Below are positions 1 through 13,749 of a stretch of DNA of 64,000 nucleotides, in pieces. How positions within the stretch are numbered: the stretch's first letter is position 1; each line of letters opens with the position of its first letter. The position numbers and the translations under genes are program-made. Source of the stretch: Polydactylus sextarius (lineage: Eukaryota > Chordata > Actinopteri > Polynemidae); the NCBI GenBank assembly GCA_016801845.1, contig CM028916.1, positions 16,073,514-16,137,513 on the forward strand, in the 5' to 3' direction. The notes under the pieces were generated by a model. It ran no database searches and was not told the origin of the DNA. It was given only the letters and a program-made list of their open reading frames with translations.

Positions 1-1581
1 AGAGTAAACTGGTTGGCTTTGTCAGCTCTCAGATTGTGAGCTGTCACTCTATGGGACACCTCTGTGCAGCAAAAATGCTCAAAACAGTGTGTGTGTGTAT
101 ATATATATATATATAGAGAGAGAGAGGGAGAGAGAGATAGATTTTTCTTTCTTTCTTAGCAATCAAAAGTCCCCGCCTTCTTTTCTTTCTTCCTTTTTTT
201 TTTCTTGGACATGTTCGCCTACCCATCTTCTGGTGCGATTATAACATTGGGGAAATCAGATGCGCTCAATATGGAGCTCCTTCTGTGCTTCTGTGCTTCT
301 CTGAGATTCTTGTTTTTTCTAATTTGGAGCCTATTTTTCACAATTACAACATACCTGTACTTATTTCTTGAAGTCCTCTAAATGTTGGCAGTGAAATGAG
401 CTAAAACTTTACTGACCTAGATATTGAATTTGTTTATTCTTACTTGAATGTAAAATACATTTTCCTAAAACACCACGCAGTTTTATGTCAGCTTCTCTCT
501 CTCTCTGTACTTGTGAATATTAATTTCAGTTGCAGCTTGTTTACTTGTGTGTGTGTTTCTTTCTACAGCTGCATTTTTACATTTGATAAACAAATGTTTA
601 ATTCAGAATCAAGCCTGACCTTGTAAACACACAGAAGCAAAGCACATTTATGAACATATAAATTATCCCACTTAACTTGATGTGCTGAAAATAACCTGCA
701 TGCATCAGGCGTCCCTCTTTGCAATAAGACCTTAAGTTCAGTTGAAACCGTTCAGCTACATGGTGTGTGTTTGTGCATGTAAGCATGTGTGTGCGTGTGC
801 CTGTGAACATACATCCAGACATAGACAATTTAAACCTATGTTTAATAAACACTTGAACTTGGCCAGGTACTAATTGGAAGTCCAAGTGCTGGAACAATAT
901 GGCAGCCTAATTAGGATGATGAGAGAAGCTCATAAGACGGGTCCCTTATGCAACAGGAAAGGTCATGTTTTGTGATACTAGATCCCACACACACACACTA
1001 ACCCACCATCTACTGCCTCTCTGTTTCAAGTGTTGGCTCATGTCTCAAGTGTAAAATTAGTCATTTTTAGTGTCCTTCCAAAACCAGTATAAATGCTAAT
1101 TATCCCAGGTGAGATGCATAATTGTCTACAGTTTGTTCTTGCCGGGTAATAAAATGGTGTCACTTTAGTGAGCAGACTGACACAGCTACAATGGATGTTT
1201 AGTTTTACAGCAGTTAAATTAAGTTAAATTTAAAATGAATCACAATGTTTACCATCATTGTTACAGGTTGCCTTGATTTAAAAAAGCAGCCAGTAAGAAT
1301 ATTTGAATTGAGGAGACAGTGCCACAAATGTATAACTTCAAATGAAACACAGAGGAGCTGAGTCACGTCATTGAATCAATAGATTGTTCCTGCTGTTCCT
1401 AATAGCTGCTATTTTTGCCGCCTGGAAAATGGCTATTGCTTAGTGAGTTTTTAAGTTTTATTGCTGTGCTGTTTTATTTGATGGGGTCGTGGGTTGACTT
1501 GAGGAAAAAAATAAGGCCACGCAAGAACATAAGACTTAACATGTTTAAAACATCTCCACCCTCTCCTCTCTCTGTTGACAG
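1..1581. other. non-coding sequence upstream of the first candidate leader exon
   Basis: I see no gene here. A compound GT/TA/GA microsatellite lies at about 87-140, followed by a T-rich tract near 180-205. The last 50 bases become pyrimidine-rich and end in a good splice acceptor at 1580-1581, so at least the right part is probably intron of the tnr leader. No CpG-rich promoter-like block is visible, which suggests the transcription start lies left of the window. Confidence 0.5.
87..140. repeat. compound (GT)n(TA)n(GA)n microsatellite
   Basis: Three dinucleotide tracts follow one another: GT, then TA, then GA with small interruptions. This is a simple repeat with no coding meaning; the short frame read through it on the minus strand is an artefact. 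Confidence 0.95.
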
Positions 1582-1631
1582 CTGCAAACCAGGAGACCAA
1601 CACTAAAAAGATCAACTCTTGTGCTCTCAAG
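1582..1631 (+). other. tnr: candidate non-coding leader exon of tnr (50 nt)
   Basis: A long pyrimidine tract ends in TTGACAG. Then come 50 bases and an almost ideal donor, CTCAAG then GTGAGT. A branch-point-like CTTAAC lies about 45 bases upstream of the acceptor. The segment has no ATG, as expected for 5' untranslated sequence. Mammalian TNR also has untranslated leader exons far upstream of its start codon, so the position fits. The assignment to tnr is inferred from strand, splice signals and the lack of any other gene. One frame is open and stays in phase with the tnr ATG when joined to the 22698-22750 exon and the first coding exon. Transcript evidence is lacking. Confidence 0.5.
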
Positions 1632-1644
1632 GTGAGTTGCAACT

Positions 1645-1676
1645 TGTGTGTGTGTGTATGTGTGTGTGTGTGTGTA

Positions 1677-1733
<57 letters not shown>

Positions 1734-1778
1734 GTGTGTGTGTGTGTGTGTATGTGTGCGTGTGTGTGTGTGTGTGTG
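1645..1778. repeat. (GT)n microsatellite, about 134 bp
   Basis: Nearly pure TG with scattered TA, GC and CA interruptions, beginning only about 13 bases after the donor of the candidate exon at 1582-1631. Frames reading Cys-Val or His-Thr repeats on either strand are artefacts of this tract. Confidence 0.97.
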
Positions 1779-4700
1779 CATGCATAATGTTTCCTGCTTC
1801 CTTTAATAAAGTGCAAAAGTGTGCAAAAATGTATTCATAAAGCACACAATGAAAAGCAACTCAGCATGGTACCTGATGTGACTACAAAGCATGAAAACAA
1901 CAATCACTCTGTTAGCTTTTCAATGCACATATTAATGATTGTTTGACTGAGGTATGAAGGAAAGTATGCAGCAGCCTCAGTCAGAGAAGCTGCTGATCCT
2001 TTTTTCTCTTGGTCTTTAAAAAAAAAAAAAAAAAACCCTATTGTATTTTCACAGCTTGGGTTTTCTGTGTGAAGTGTGACTGGACATTATTTCCGATAAG
2101 CCAAGGCCCATTTGCTATCTGTATGTGTCCCTAGATAACCCCTTTAGCCACATTAACATCGGAGCACATACTTTAGGAGCAATTGCCGTGTGCTACATAT
2201 CTCAATGATCTAGAGACACTATTACTCCTCTTCCATTGGGTTCACTGTGTAGCTCACCGCAGCGAGGTGATGTATTAACCTTCAACTTCCGCAGCAGTTT
2301 AAACACCGTCTATATTGAATATATCTGTATTGTTTGCCACCAATCAGCAGGGTACAAGGGTTTGTCATGATTGCCTCTCTGTGTTCATCAGGCTGATCTT
2401 GATGAGATACAGTTTTTATGGTTACGAAATTCTGTTTTGCCTTACAACAGAGAGAAATTGTGCCATCACCTTTCTAGCTGCAGAGATGGCCCAAGGCAGA
2501 CTCAAGCGCTCAGAGTTGTCAAGAATTAACAATCCATGTATAAAGTAACAATTCCACAGTGCTTGATTTGCCTCGCAGGAAACTTTTAACTTCATTTGAT
2601 TTAAATGTGTCTATCTCTGAATTTCTCTGTACCTCAACTGCCTGTTGTGTGGCAATGCACTCCAGGATGAGTTTATAGATTGGAAGATAAAAGGGAAAGT
2701 AAACAGATTGTTGGTCTGTGTACAGGATGGGAGTTTATTAGGGAGATGGGTAAACAGAAGATTTCAAAGATAAATGAATGAGAGAGATCGATTTTTAGAG
2801 ACAGAAAATGAATCCTCATCCATCATCACTTTGGTTTTATTCTAGACATTTTCTGAAGTAGAAACTTGTCCTCAATGCATTGAAAACATTTTCATGATTA
2901 ATATTTCTCTGACAACTACAATGATGCAGACTAAGTATTAAGAGGAAGAGAACAAATCAGTCAAATGGTGAAAACAGGAAGCAAAAATCCTACATTACTA
3001 TTCTATACTAGTGTTTTCTTTAGTCTTGAGAAGATCATTTTTTGGGGTTGATCATCATCTTTTAAAGAGAATTCAAGCATCTAGATGTTGTGACATAAAA
3101 CGCCCTGATGCCCTAATCTGTAGAGGACTTTCAGTCGCGCTCATAATTACATAGAAGACCAAGCTGAACTATAATTATGTCATTATATCTGTGAAATTAA
3201 CAGTTGTATTTAACATTTTGGGTTTTGCAACTAAACCATATTGAGTGGTATCTTTTTCTTTATAGCCACTGCATAACTATACTTTAATGGAGGCCTATTC
3301 TTTCATTCATTTTCATTTTATGTCCGCAGTAATGTTCTATAAATGCACTCATCTCTATATTTGATCCTTACTTAAACATCGCTGTTGTATTAAAGTTTGT
3401 TTGAGAAGTACTTAGTCTGATACTCGGTGGTATGCGGAAAGAAGGAAGGAGGCAGCGCTGCATGTTTGCCTTTCTAATTACTTCTCATAGGAACCCAGCT
3501 ATTGATTGTTGCAAATGCCCATTGATTTTTTGCAAGGCTCTAGACTATTTGACGTTTCTGCTAAATGCCATGGGACGAATGACGTCTGTGTGTCGGTGAT
3601 GTCTGCGACATCGCTGTGTCTTTAGGCTTTTAAAAACGCAGGTTTATGTGCGTTTGTTCATTCTTATGTGTGAAAGTATTAAATGAGAGTGCATCTGAAT
3701 AACTGACAAATAGGGAAAGTTGCTACATTCCCGTTGGCCTGGGCAGCCTAATCGAGAAACATTGATCTGGCCGGGGGAAACACTGTGCTTACTTGCACAT
3801 CGAGATAGCCAAAGGCTATTGGTAAACTGTTTGTTCTCATTGGATAAAATCAGACGACTTTCCTCCCTGTGGTCTAAACAGATCACTATGTCAGAGGGTC
3901 AGAAACAGTGCCACAATTAATCAGCGAGTGCCCTTCAATATTTTTAGTAACAAAATGTTAGGTGATGCTACAGTTTGTTTATTTTTAATTTAATTTTTTT
4001 TATTATTATTTTATTATTATTATTATTACTATTTTTATTGAACAGACATTAATTATCTGTCAATGAATTTTACAAACATTACCATCACCATTACCATTAG
4101 CATCTGCATTACATAACAAGCTCATTTAATCTTACATGAAGTACTCAAATTAATCCAAACTAGATTTTTTTTTACTATTCACACATTTTTCTTGTACTTG
4201 TACTGTTAACTGAGATTTGCTTGCACGATTTCAATTTCAGTATAAAATGATTCATATTGTTCTGAAATTCCTTGAGTGCAAACATGACGGGGGCGGTTTA
4301 GTAAAAGTGCTTTAACTTAAATAGGAAAGCATTTGTTTACATTTGATCTCTCATGTATGACATTGGCATTTTTCAGGAAAAAATGATTACAGGAATCACA
4401 AACAGTGTTTGATGCGTTTTTTTTTTTTTTTTTTACCCTGAGGGCTCCATTAGGGAGCGTTCTAAACCAGCCTAACAGTATTCAGGATATTGGATTCAGT
4501 CGCTTGATTTTTCCACATTAGATTTGCGATGTGACAGGTACAGTATTACCACTGAGGACAGCAGTGGGATCAGTACTTTAACAGCCCATTTGGTTCTACG
4601 CTGTGATCTCAGCACATGCTAACCTACGCTAACTGTGCTGTGGGTTTAAAAGACTCCAAGGTGTCAATCTTGGTCATTTGACATAACCAACCTGCTGTAG

Positions 4701-7700
4701 TGGAGCTTAAAACGTGCAGATTTCCTGCATATTAGTTGGATAATTGTCTCATAATGCCTCTGTCTTAAAATGTTCAGTAAAAAATATAATAAGAATTAAA
4801 AACAGACTTTTCTGTGAAAAAAAAAAAAAAAGATTTAGTCCCATTTGCTGTCAAAGTGAATGTATTAACCCCTTTCTCTAGTGCTGTAGCTTCTTACCTG
4901 TTTTAATGTGGGTGTTTGGATTTGCTGGCTCAGCAAACGGCCTCCTTTAATGGGAATTTACACGTCATTGTTCCTAACTCTCCTCACTCCCTTTAAGGGC
5001 TTTGAATAATGTAACACTCTGTCCTTAACATTTCATTTGAATACATCTGTTTGGTCAGCAGCCACAGAGAGGGACAAAGACAGAGAGACTCAATCACAGG
5101 GAGAAATAAGTACAGAAAGGCAAAATGACAAAAGTGAACAAGGGCCAATGTGAGAGGAAGTAAGACAAAGGCAGATAGAGAAAGCAATAAATGTATCACG
5201 AGACAGAAAGATGGATAGAGAGGGTGATTAGAATAGAGAGGGCTACACAGCACAGCATCTACAGTGTCTACATTAGGCTTTGAAGGATATCTAATGTGAT
5301 TTGCTTGGGTAATGAGACAGGCAGCCATTTGTAAGTTTCTGTGTTAGTTTGCCGCTCGTCATGGTTTTTCTGCACCGTGTACCTACATCGCCATCGTGAT
5401 TACCGAGTGGTGGGAGACGTTTATTTTTAGTTGTCTGGAACACACGTAGACAGACCGTGATGAATGGGAACGGTCTTACATTGCGGCAGCAACAACAGTA
5501 GCAGCAGGAGCGACTGTAGCGTTGGCAATAATACTGTCATTATATCACAACGCAAAAACAGAGGAAAGAAATTTTAGTTTAGATTTGCAGAATTTGTTTG
5601 TGATAAACTAAGTCAGAAAATGATTTATATACATTTTTATCATTCGTAGTTCATCAGGTTTTATTTCTTTTAATGTTGTGAAATTTGATCGCAGAGCATT
5701 TGGTTAGTGGGACACTAACCAGTGACTCTGGTTAGTGGGTTAGTCAAATGTGTGGTCAATATGCTGTAATGTCAATATTCAAATGCCAAGCAGATCAATG
5801 ATTGAAGGTTCAATAATACACATTTTCGAACCAAGAGCTTTGTATTGTAAATCAGGCTGTTGACTTTTTGCTCTCATTTCACTGGTGAAGAAGGAAATTG
5901 GAAGAAAAGGAACACTGAATGAATCTTAAATTCCCCACAGGAGCCTGATGAGTCCCTGGCAAACATCAGTTTTAAGACGTGTTAAGAGCCGATATAATTT
6001 TTTCCACTTTCGGTTTGGACAAAATTCTTTCAGCTCCTCCATTGCCTCTGGAAATTGAAAATGTTTCATCAAAAGTAAACGCAGCACAGAGATACCCAGA
6101 AGTATATCCTACTTTGTGAGAGTGTGTCGGCTCTGGCCGTCTTAAACATTTCATGCAGTTTTGTGAGCTAGATTTTAAAGGGACTCAGAAAAAGTGTCTC
6201 AACTGAGCGGTCTGAAGAGCACCAAATATGATTTAGGCTTCCTTCTGAAGGGCAGGACAACAATGCAGCTATAACAGAATCGCTTTAACTCTAAATCTAG
6301 TTAAAGTGGAGACCTTTCTGTTACTCACAAGCTGCAGTCTCCTTTGACTCTCAGTTGAACCTTAGTTAAAGAGCTCCCCGGTGTCCCTTTGAGAATAGGT
6401 ACTGTATTTCATCAGCTCTAATTTCACAACTACTTTCACACACTTTAATTCCTCTATCTTCATTTCAGACTACTGACATAAAGATCTTTCTCTCAGTTAA
6501 GCAGCATCAGTTGAGGTCTCTCTCTTCTTTGCTTTCACGCTTACTTTCTCCTTTGCCTTTCCTCTCTCGCTCACTCCCCTTTTTTCCCTTCTAAGAAGAC
6601 AAAGTCGAATGGCCCAATAGCATTTAATTGCTGTGGTTTTTATGTGGTCTGCTGAGAAGTAATAGCCACTCAGCACTTCTGTCCACAAGATAGATGCTGC
6701 CGATGCTTGTCTGGGAGTTGGTTGCAGTGTGGGAGCACACCCAGTGGCTCAAGGAAGTGCAGGTGAAGTAATAAAAGAAAATGGTTCGCTGGGAGGAGGA
6801 AAAAAAAATAATCGTACAATGGATTTCATTTTCTTATTAGAAACAAGTCAGTCAGGGTCATACGCACAGGCACATACACACACACAGATACACAACTGCA
6901 TATACACAGAGGCCAACACAATAACACACACAGACGAGGGTCAAAGAGGAGCAACAACTTGTTAGCAGCAACCATTCACTGTGACCAGTCGCATAATGCA
7001 ATCCTCTCTTGCAGTTGGACAGGCACCATATAGAGGTGATGGCAGGGTGACTGTCTTCATAAATGGAAACAGCAGGAAATCAAATAGATTGCTCATATCC
7101 TTCACCTATCTGACACAAAACTATTATTTTTACTTCATTCAAAGAACATTATGTCAATATTTGACCATCATAAATTTCAAACCATTATATTGCTCCTACC
7201 AGTGGCACAGTATTGCTTATGTGCAGTCAATTACATGATATTTTAGCAACGCTACGCTATCATTTGTGTTTGTATACATGTACAGGTCCACATGCAACAA
7301 CGCTATTAAGTCAAACACATTCAGCATATTGCACGTAATTGAGTTTGTAGGAAAATACTGAAGTAGCATAAAAATATAACACACACACAGTGTTATGAAG
7401 ATCTATGACATTATGATTTAACTGTTGTTTGTACAGAAGTTTGAACTGAAGTTTGTACAATTTAACGTTAAGAGAATAATATTTAGCAATTTATGGAGAA
7501 GGCATGCACAAGAGAGAGGGACGGAAAGAGTATGTTCTTATATTGTGTGGTCTTGTAGTCTCTCTGTGTACATTATAATATTTCTATTACATAAAATAAG
7601 ATAAAAAAACATCATTCATAGTATAAAATGGAGCAGAATTGCAGCAGAATGAACTGATATAGCATCATTTTACTCAGACATATCATAACTGCTGATGGCA

Positions 7701-9397
7701 TCTCATTGACTTCTGTAATGTTCAGTTTCAACAGAGGATCCATTACATTATAGGTTTCTCTCCACCACAAAATAGTAGTGGAAAGTAGTTGAGATGAATT
7801 CATCATGTGCTTATTTGTAATAGTTGCAGGCAGATGTACATGCTTTTAACAAAAACTGTAGCTACTCTACGTACAGAAAACATCACCAGTGTCCTCAGAG
7901 GAAATTAGGTATGGATCACAGCAAGTTATGTGATTACCTTGGTACCGAAGCATGTCAGAAGTTCACTCAAGAGTTTAATTGCTATCCGTGTGATTGGATT
8001 TCGTTAGTCTCACCACATGATAAAAAAAATTCAAAATCTGACTCCATGAAAAAGCAATTACTTGCTTTACTGCTTAACTGTTAAGATACCCTCATTATCT
8101 AGTTAAAAACATTCACAAACTGAGCTTTAATTTGCTTTATTTACTGTCACACACTGTTTGTGGTTTATTCCTCCTCTGTTAAGAAAAGACACTGAAAGGC
8201 AGATTTGTATTTTTTTTTAATATTTGTAGCAAGATATTCTACTTTTTTGTTTTGGCTCACACAATAAAAGAAAGGCACACTGCCAGTGACATTAATAACA
8301 AAGGTTATTTTTGTTACACCACATTAAACCACATCAGTGAGTGAGGTGAAGTATGAGTGTGTCATAAAGAAAAGTTAGAGGGTCAACAAAGGTCATCACA
8401 AAGTTTGTTTTGTGTGAAATGAAAAGAATAACTTCTTGAATAAAGTGATAAATTCCAATGAATTGAAATTCCATGTTTGAGATGCAAAATGTAAAGTTTT
8501 TACAGGAAAATTATTATTTTTTTCCACAGTGTGACTCTTTATGTTTAAAGAACTGAGTTAAACTGTTTAATTATTGTTTTTAATTAGCACAGTGTTAATG
8601 CATCACCAGTCGCCGCTGTCGCCATCACTTCTGAGGTACAAGACAACTCATCACAGCTGCATCATTTAAGAGTCTTCAAACTTAGTGTTACTGAAACTGC
8701 ATTACATTCAAGTTTTACATTCAAAATTTACAGTCTTGACTTATGGCTTTACTTAAAGCAAAATCTAGGTAGCATGGATACTTGTAGTTGCACATGAAAC
8801 ATAAATTTTCTTTGAAGTTTGTTTAACAGTCCTAGTTATAGGGTTACTAGCGGAAACTACGGGACTCCTGCAGGTCTCGTGGGTCTTGACATAGTTATAG
8901 TTTTTCCTTTCTTTTTTTTTTTTTTTTTTTATAACATCACTTACTCTGAGGCATTTACCGCAGGCATAAGGGATGAAATTAAATGAATCACAGTAATGAT
9001 GCAAATAGTGCTGTGTAATCTGTTTACATTGTTTCTAAAATGCCGACACTAGCAATCACTCTTGCTTAGCTTATTACATTCGAATCCAGACTGGCCTTAC
9101 ATAAACTGCAGGTTATAGCAGGGCTGGAGGCTAACACTGACAATTACTCTGGTTAAAATCACGAGCAGCGATTTATGTTAGTCTTTGCCGCAGTTTATGT
9201 TAGTCTTTGATTAACTGCAGCTTCAGGATGGCTAGAGCACAATGTTTTAGCAGGAAGATGGCTGTATTCTTACATTTACAACATCCACTTAGGTCAGCTT
9301 TCAGCTTTGCACTTATTCTTTCTCCCATGTTCAAGGCAGTCACTCATTAGCCAGCAGGGGTTCACTGTATGCTGCACTGTTAAGACAGACTTCAGCT

Positions 9398-9405
9398 TGA
9401 CGTCA
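9398..9405. promoter_or_regulatory. palindromic CRE-like octamer TGACGTCA
   Basis: The full cyclic-AMP response element consensus TGACGTCA is present. An 8-mer is expected about once by chance in a window of this size, so function is unproven. Confidence 0.15.
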
Positions 9406-12400
9406 AAAACACAGCCTAAAAATACAACCACTGGTGCAATAAACTGTAACAAAAAAGACATATTTCTACTTTACTTACCATGAGACTTTCACAACAGAAG
9501 GAATAAAAAATGTCTATTGTAAAATCTGGTTGTCTTAACAACCAGTTTACAATCACTGTTGTACACTGTTAAACCTCATGGGGTTGTTACTCCAACTAAA
9601 GCCTGAATCAATGGGGCCAGCTCCATTGTTTGAGCATCTGCTCACTGTCTTCTAGCTCCACAACATGAACATGTGGGCTATTTATTCCTGAAAGGAGGAT
9701 CCTCCTTTATTGGTTTTTGTATCTGTGAATTTTACTGCAATTTTAATGCAATATATTCATAAAAACTCGATGAAACCCGATGTTCACAACTTGCAGATGT
9801 GCTCTGAAATCCTCACTGCAGGTTGTTCAGACAGTGTTGTTGCAATGGTCAGGGGAAACATTCAGGCAGCCAAAGCCCTCAGCTGGGGCATACTTAGCTA
9901 CTTAGTCTGGGTTACCGTAGCGATTTGGGGAAGAGGCAGTCATTTGTCCTAGTTGAGCTGGCAGCGCATAGTCTTTCCTACATGGAAAACAGCCTCTGGT
10001 GAAAATGACTTTCCATTACATGTGACCCCATCTGTAAATGACATTCCCAGCTGATAGGATAATTCTGCATTACATATCAACTGTACTTTTTTGTTGTGAG
10101 ATAATGAAAGTATACTGTATAGTATAACTTCAACCACTATGTAGAAATACCTTCCTAAAAATAGAATAATGTATTCATCTTTTTCCTAGATGTTTGGATG
10201 ATGGATGATATTCGGGGGAAGCGTTTGCTTCCCCAGCCTCTGTCTCACCAACCTCACATATGAAAAAATATCATTGTAGACTAGTGTTCCTGTCATATTT
10301 GTCATGTTTTATTTATTTATTTATTTTTCCACTTTTGTGTTCCTGTCTGGATAATGGCATCATATTTATGTGTTGTCAGCATCATAGAAGATGTATTGAT
10401 CATATCATTAGAATGCAATGAATGGGTGAGCATGTTAAAATTGATTGCTGTAGGGATGCTTCTGAAAGAGACTTGTTTCATTGTGTAACTCACAAATCAA
10501 TAGTCTCAGAATAACAAATTATCTCTTATCAAGTTGTTTGCTCATAGCTATCTGTCATAGCGTGACAGAGTGGGCGTGTGTCTCTCTCTCTTTGTGTGTT
10601 TGTATGTGCGTGTGTGTGTGTGCAGGGGTGGATGTGTGGCCTGTTCATTTAGCAGAGCACTGAGGCAGAATTTAGTGTCATAAAGCAAAAGAATCAATGC
10701 AAAAGCACTCTTGATCTCTGTTCCCTATATTACGAATATCGTTGAAGCAAGATGACAGCATAGAAATGGGCAACTCGGGATAGCGAGCCAGGGAGGAAGG
10801 GATGAAGGAACGCGAGACGAAAGAGCAGCGAGTCCACATTCTTCATCTGTTTTTCAGAAGATAACATTTGGGTATTGTGTATCTGAGTTCACCGCTAAGT
10901 TGTTCAGTCGATTTCAAACACGGCGACGTCGACCCTAACCGAGCCTTGGCTACCACACATCACATCCTGAGAAGAAAAACACCTCAAGATAGTTGCAAGC
11001 TCATGAGTCACCCTGCACAGGTTGTGTAGGCTGTGTCATGAAGTGTGCTATTCTGTAACTGATGGCTGAACTCAGAATGCGGTCATAAATATAAAATACC
11101 TAAAAACACTAAATGTGGTCATTAAAATAACAACACAACATTAATATTAGGTATGAAGTATATGACATCCTTATTTTCCAGTATGAAACATAAATAAGAT
11201 GCCATTGCATTGTGCCATTGTTTCTTGTCAAAAATATGAATCTGTATTCAAGCAGGTGACTGTAGAAGGTATGAAAAAGTTCCTGGGAATCAATGAAACA
11301 TGCAAAGTTGATTCACCAGTTTTGCTTGAATAACTGAGGTAATAGAAAAACTTTTATCAAAGCCCCCTCTCACTTTGCAAATGCAGTTTTGCTCATCGGC
11401 AAGTAGAGCCATCTCCAGAGATCACTGGAAAGTCTGCTACTCAAAAGAAAAAGTTGTAGTTTATATGCAGCACTCATACATTTCAACATGTACCTGTGTT
11501 TCCGCCGTACCTTTCGGTCAATGGGAGTCGATTGCCTTAAAGCATGTTATAGAACTAATTCTCGACTAAAAACAAGCATAGAACCATATATAATAATAAC
11601 AGTATGTCTGCAAAAGGGTTTTACTTTGTGAGATTTACCTGAGACCTTTGAATAAAACCAGTTATAGGTGTTTATATATAGATTTGACCTTTCTTTTCTT
11701 TCGTGGATTTTATACTACCATTGAATATTTTGTGAGCAGTATGCCATTATAGCCTGCATCCCAAAACATCATAGTATCTTCATAAAAACCTACTATTGTA
11801 GTAAGTTTTTACCTTGCTTCTCTCTTTACGCAGCCAAAACATTAAATAAAACCACTGACGGATGCAGTGAAGAATCAGATCTGTTTTGGTTTTGATACAA
11901 GAGGAATCTCCACAGTATAGGTGGTTTGAAGGTTGTGGCTGATCTGCCCAACATGTATATTAGTCTGAAAATATTAGTGGAAGTTATAGTTGTAGTTGTA
12001 GTTGGAAGCCAGAATTACCTGTTATGATGTAAACCCTGGTGCTTGGTGCCAAATTGAATTTGAATGACATAAATTGGTACTGAACCTAGAAACAAAAGTT
12101 GGTTCTGGGAGTAAAAGATTAATTTAACATGAAATCCATCATCTTCATTGAAAAACAATCAGAGGAGTCAGTGAAATGTGAGTTTTTAAACCTAGTAATC
12201 ATCACCTAGTAATTTCAGCTTCTTCCTGTCCTCATGTAATTTCGGATGTGTAATATTTACATTGTCTTATCTTACTTATCTTTAATAAAAGAGGTTTTAT
12301 CAATAATGCCTTTGATTTTCTACATGATTTCTATCCATCTTTGACTCTGTTCAGTCTATGTGGTTTATTCGTAATTTGACTGTGTCATACAGTTAATTAC

Positions 12401-13689
12401 AAACATTCTGGTTGGATTTGTGTGTTCAGATCTCATTACTCTATTTCATTTGGTAGCTCTGGTAATGACACAGCTACACATACACATACTTTCCTTTATA
12501 AAATCAAAATAGATGCAGGAAAGATGGAAAACTCTTATTCCACTGACCTGTTTGTTTTTTGAATCTGGCAGTGTCGGCTATGGAGACTGATACTGTAAAT
12601 GAAGTTATGTTTCATGATGGAGACACACCAGGGTGACCACAAATTCAATTTCATGAATGTGATGTAAATTTAATTTGCAGTAATCTGTTTATATTGTTAT
12701 CAGGTTTAAATGTAGACATATGCATCAGATTTAGGCTGTAAATCTAGGTCTCATTCTGTCACCTCATCCTCGATACTGTAATATTTATGTAAATTTCCAT
12801 TTTTACAAGATACCTGTTGGTTTTTTTTACAAAGAATAATTATTACTTTAATATTTTTGCAGAATGATTTTCTTAGTATTGTAATTCCATCCAACCATTA
12901 GAGCTACACTTGCATTTTCTAACTTTGCTATTTTTGCACTTGGAATGATTAACTTTCCTGGAACATAATTTATAAATTTCATGCCAGTGTTTTGTTGTGG
13001 ATTTTACATTTGGACCTGCTCCACATGCAGATGGCATCAATGGTTAAGTGTGTATTTTCATAACTTTAAGCTAATTTGATAGAGGTTTAAAACCTTCCTT
13101 AGCTTCTTTTCATATTCTTGCTCTCTTTTAAAGCTTCTCTGGAATATGTTGCCACAGAGCCTCTAATTCTCAATTCCACTGAGATTTAGTGTTTTTTTTC
13201 CCTCTTTCTGTCTGCTCTTGTTAGCACTCTGTAGTGACTGAAAATTGGCCGAAATTGCACTAAATGGAACAATTTCACACAATGTGTTTTTACTTCTAAA
13301 CACTGTCTTATCAAGAGCATAAGAATAACAATATACTGAGTCTTCCATTGCTTTTTCTTGAGTTCACATCCAGCCGTAATTCTGTTGAATCAAATTATTA
13401 TTATTATAAGTGATTGAGATAATTTCATTGCTTTGTAAAGTACTTATTGAATGAAATGCTCGTCGACCGTTAATAGTTTTCCTTCAACCGTAAAGAAATG
13501 CACAGTCCCGTCATATTCTTTAGGTCTGTTTCAATTATTATGTTCCCAATGGAGAGAGATTCAATAAAAATTGACTGAGTGCTGCTCTCCACCTCTTTCT
13601 CACGCTCCTTTCACAATCCCAGTCATCCTCCAGGATGTTCCTGATCAGACCTGCAGCCCTAACCACTCTGCAACACTGCAGTATCTCTG

Positions 13690-13690
<1 letters not shown>

Positions 13691-13735
<45 letters not shown>

Positions 13736-13749
13736 GTGTGTGTGTGTGT
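13691..13749. repeat. (GT)n microsatellite
   Basis: About 59 bp of TG repeat with TA interruptions towards the right end. Overlapping open frames with Cys-Val or Thr-His runs are artefacts. Confidence 0.97.

Noticed and set aside
1451..1845. Several overlapping frames with Cys-Val or His-Thr runs on both strands
   Set aside because: They are translations of the GT/CA microsatellite. The same reasoning removes similar frames near 13.6, 19.3, 22.0 and 49.1 kb.
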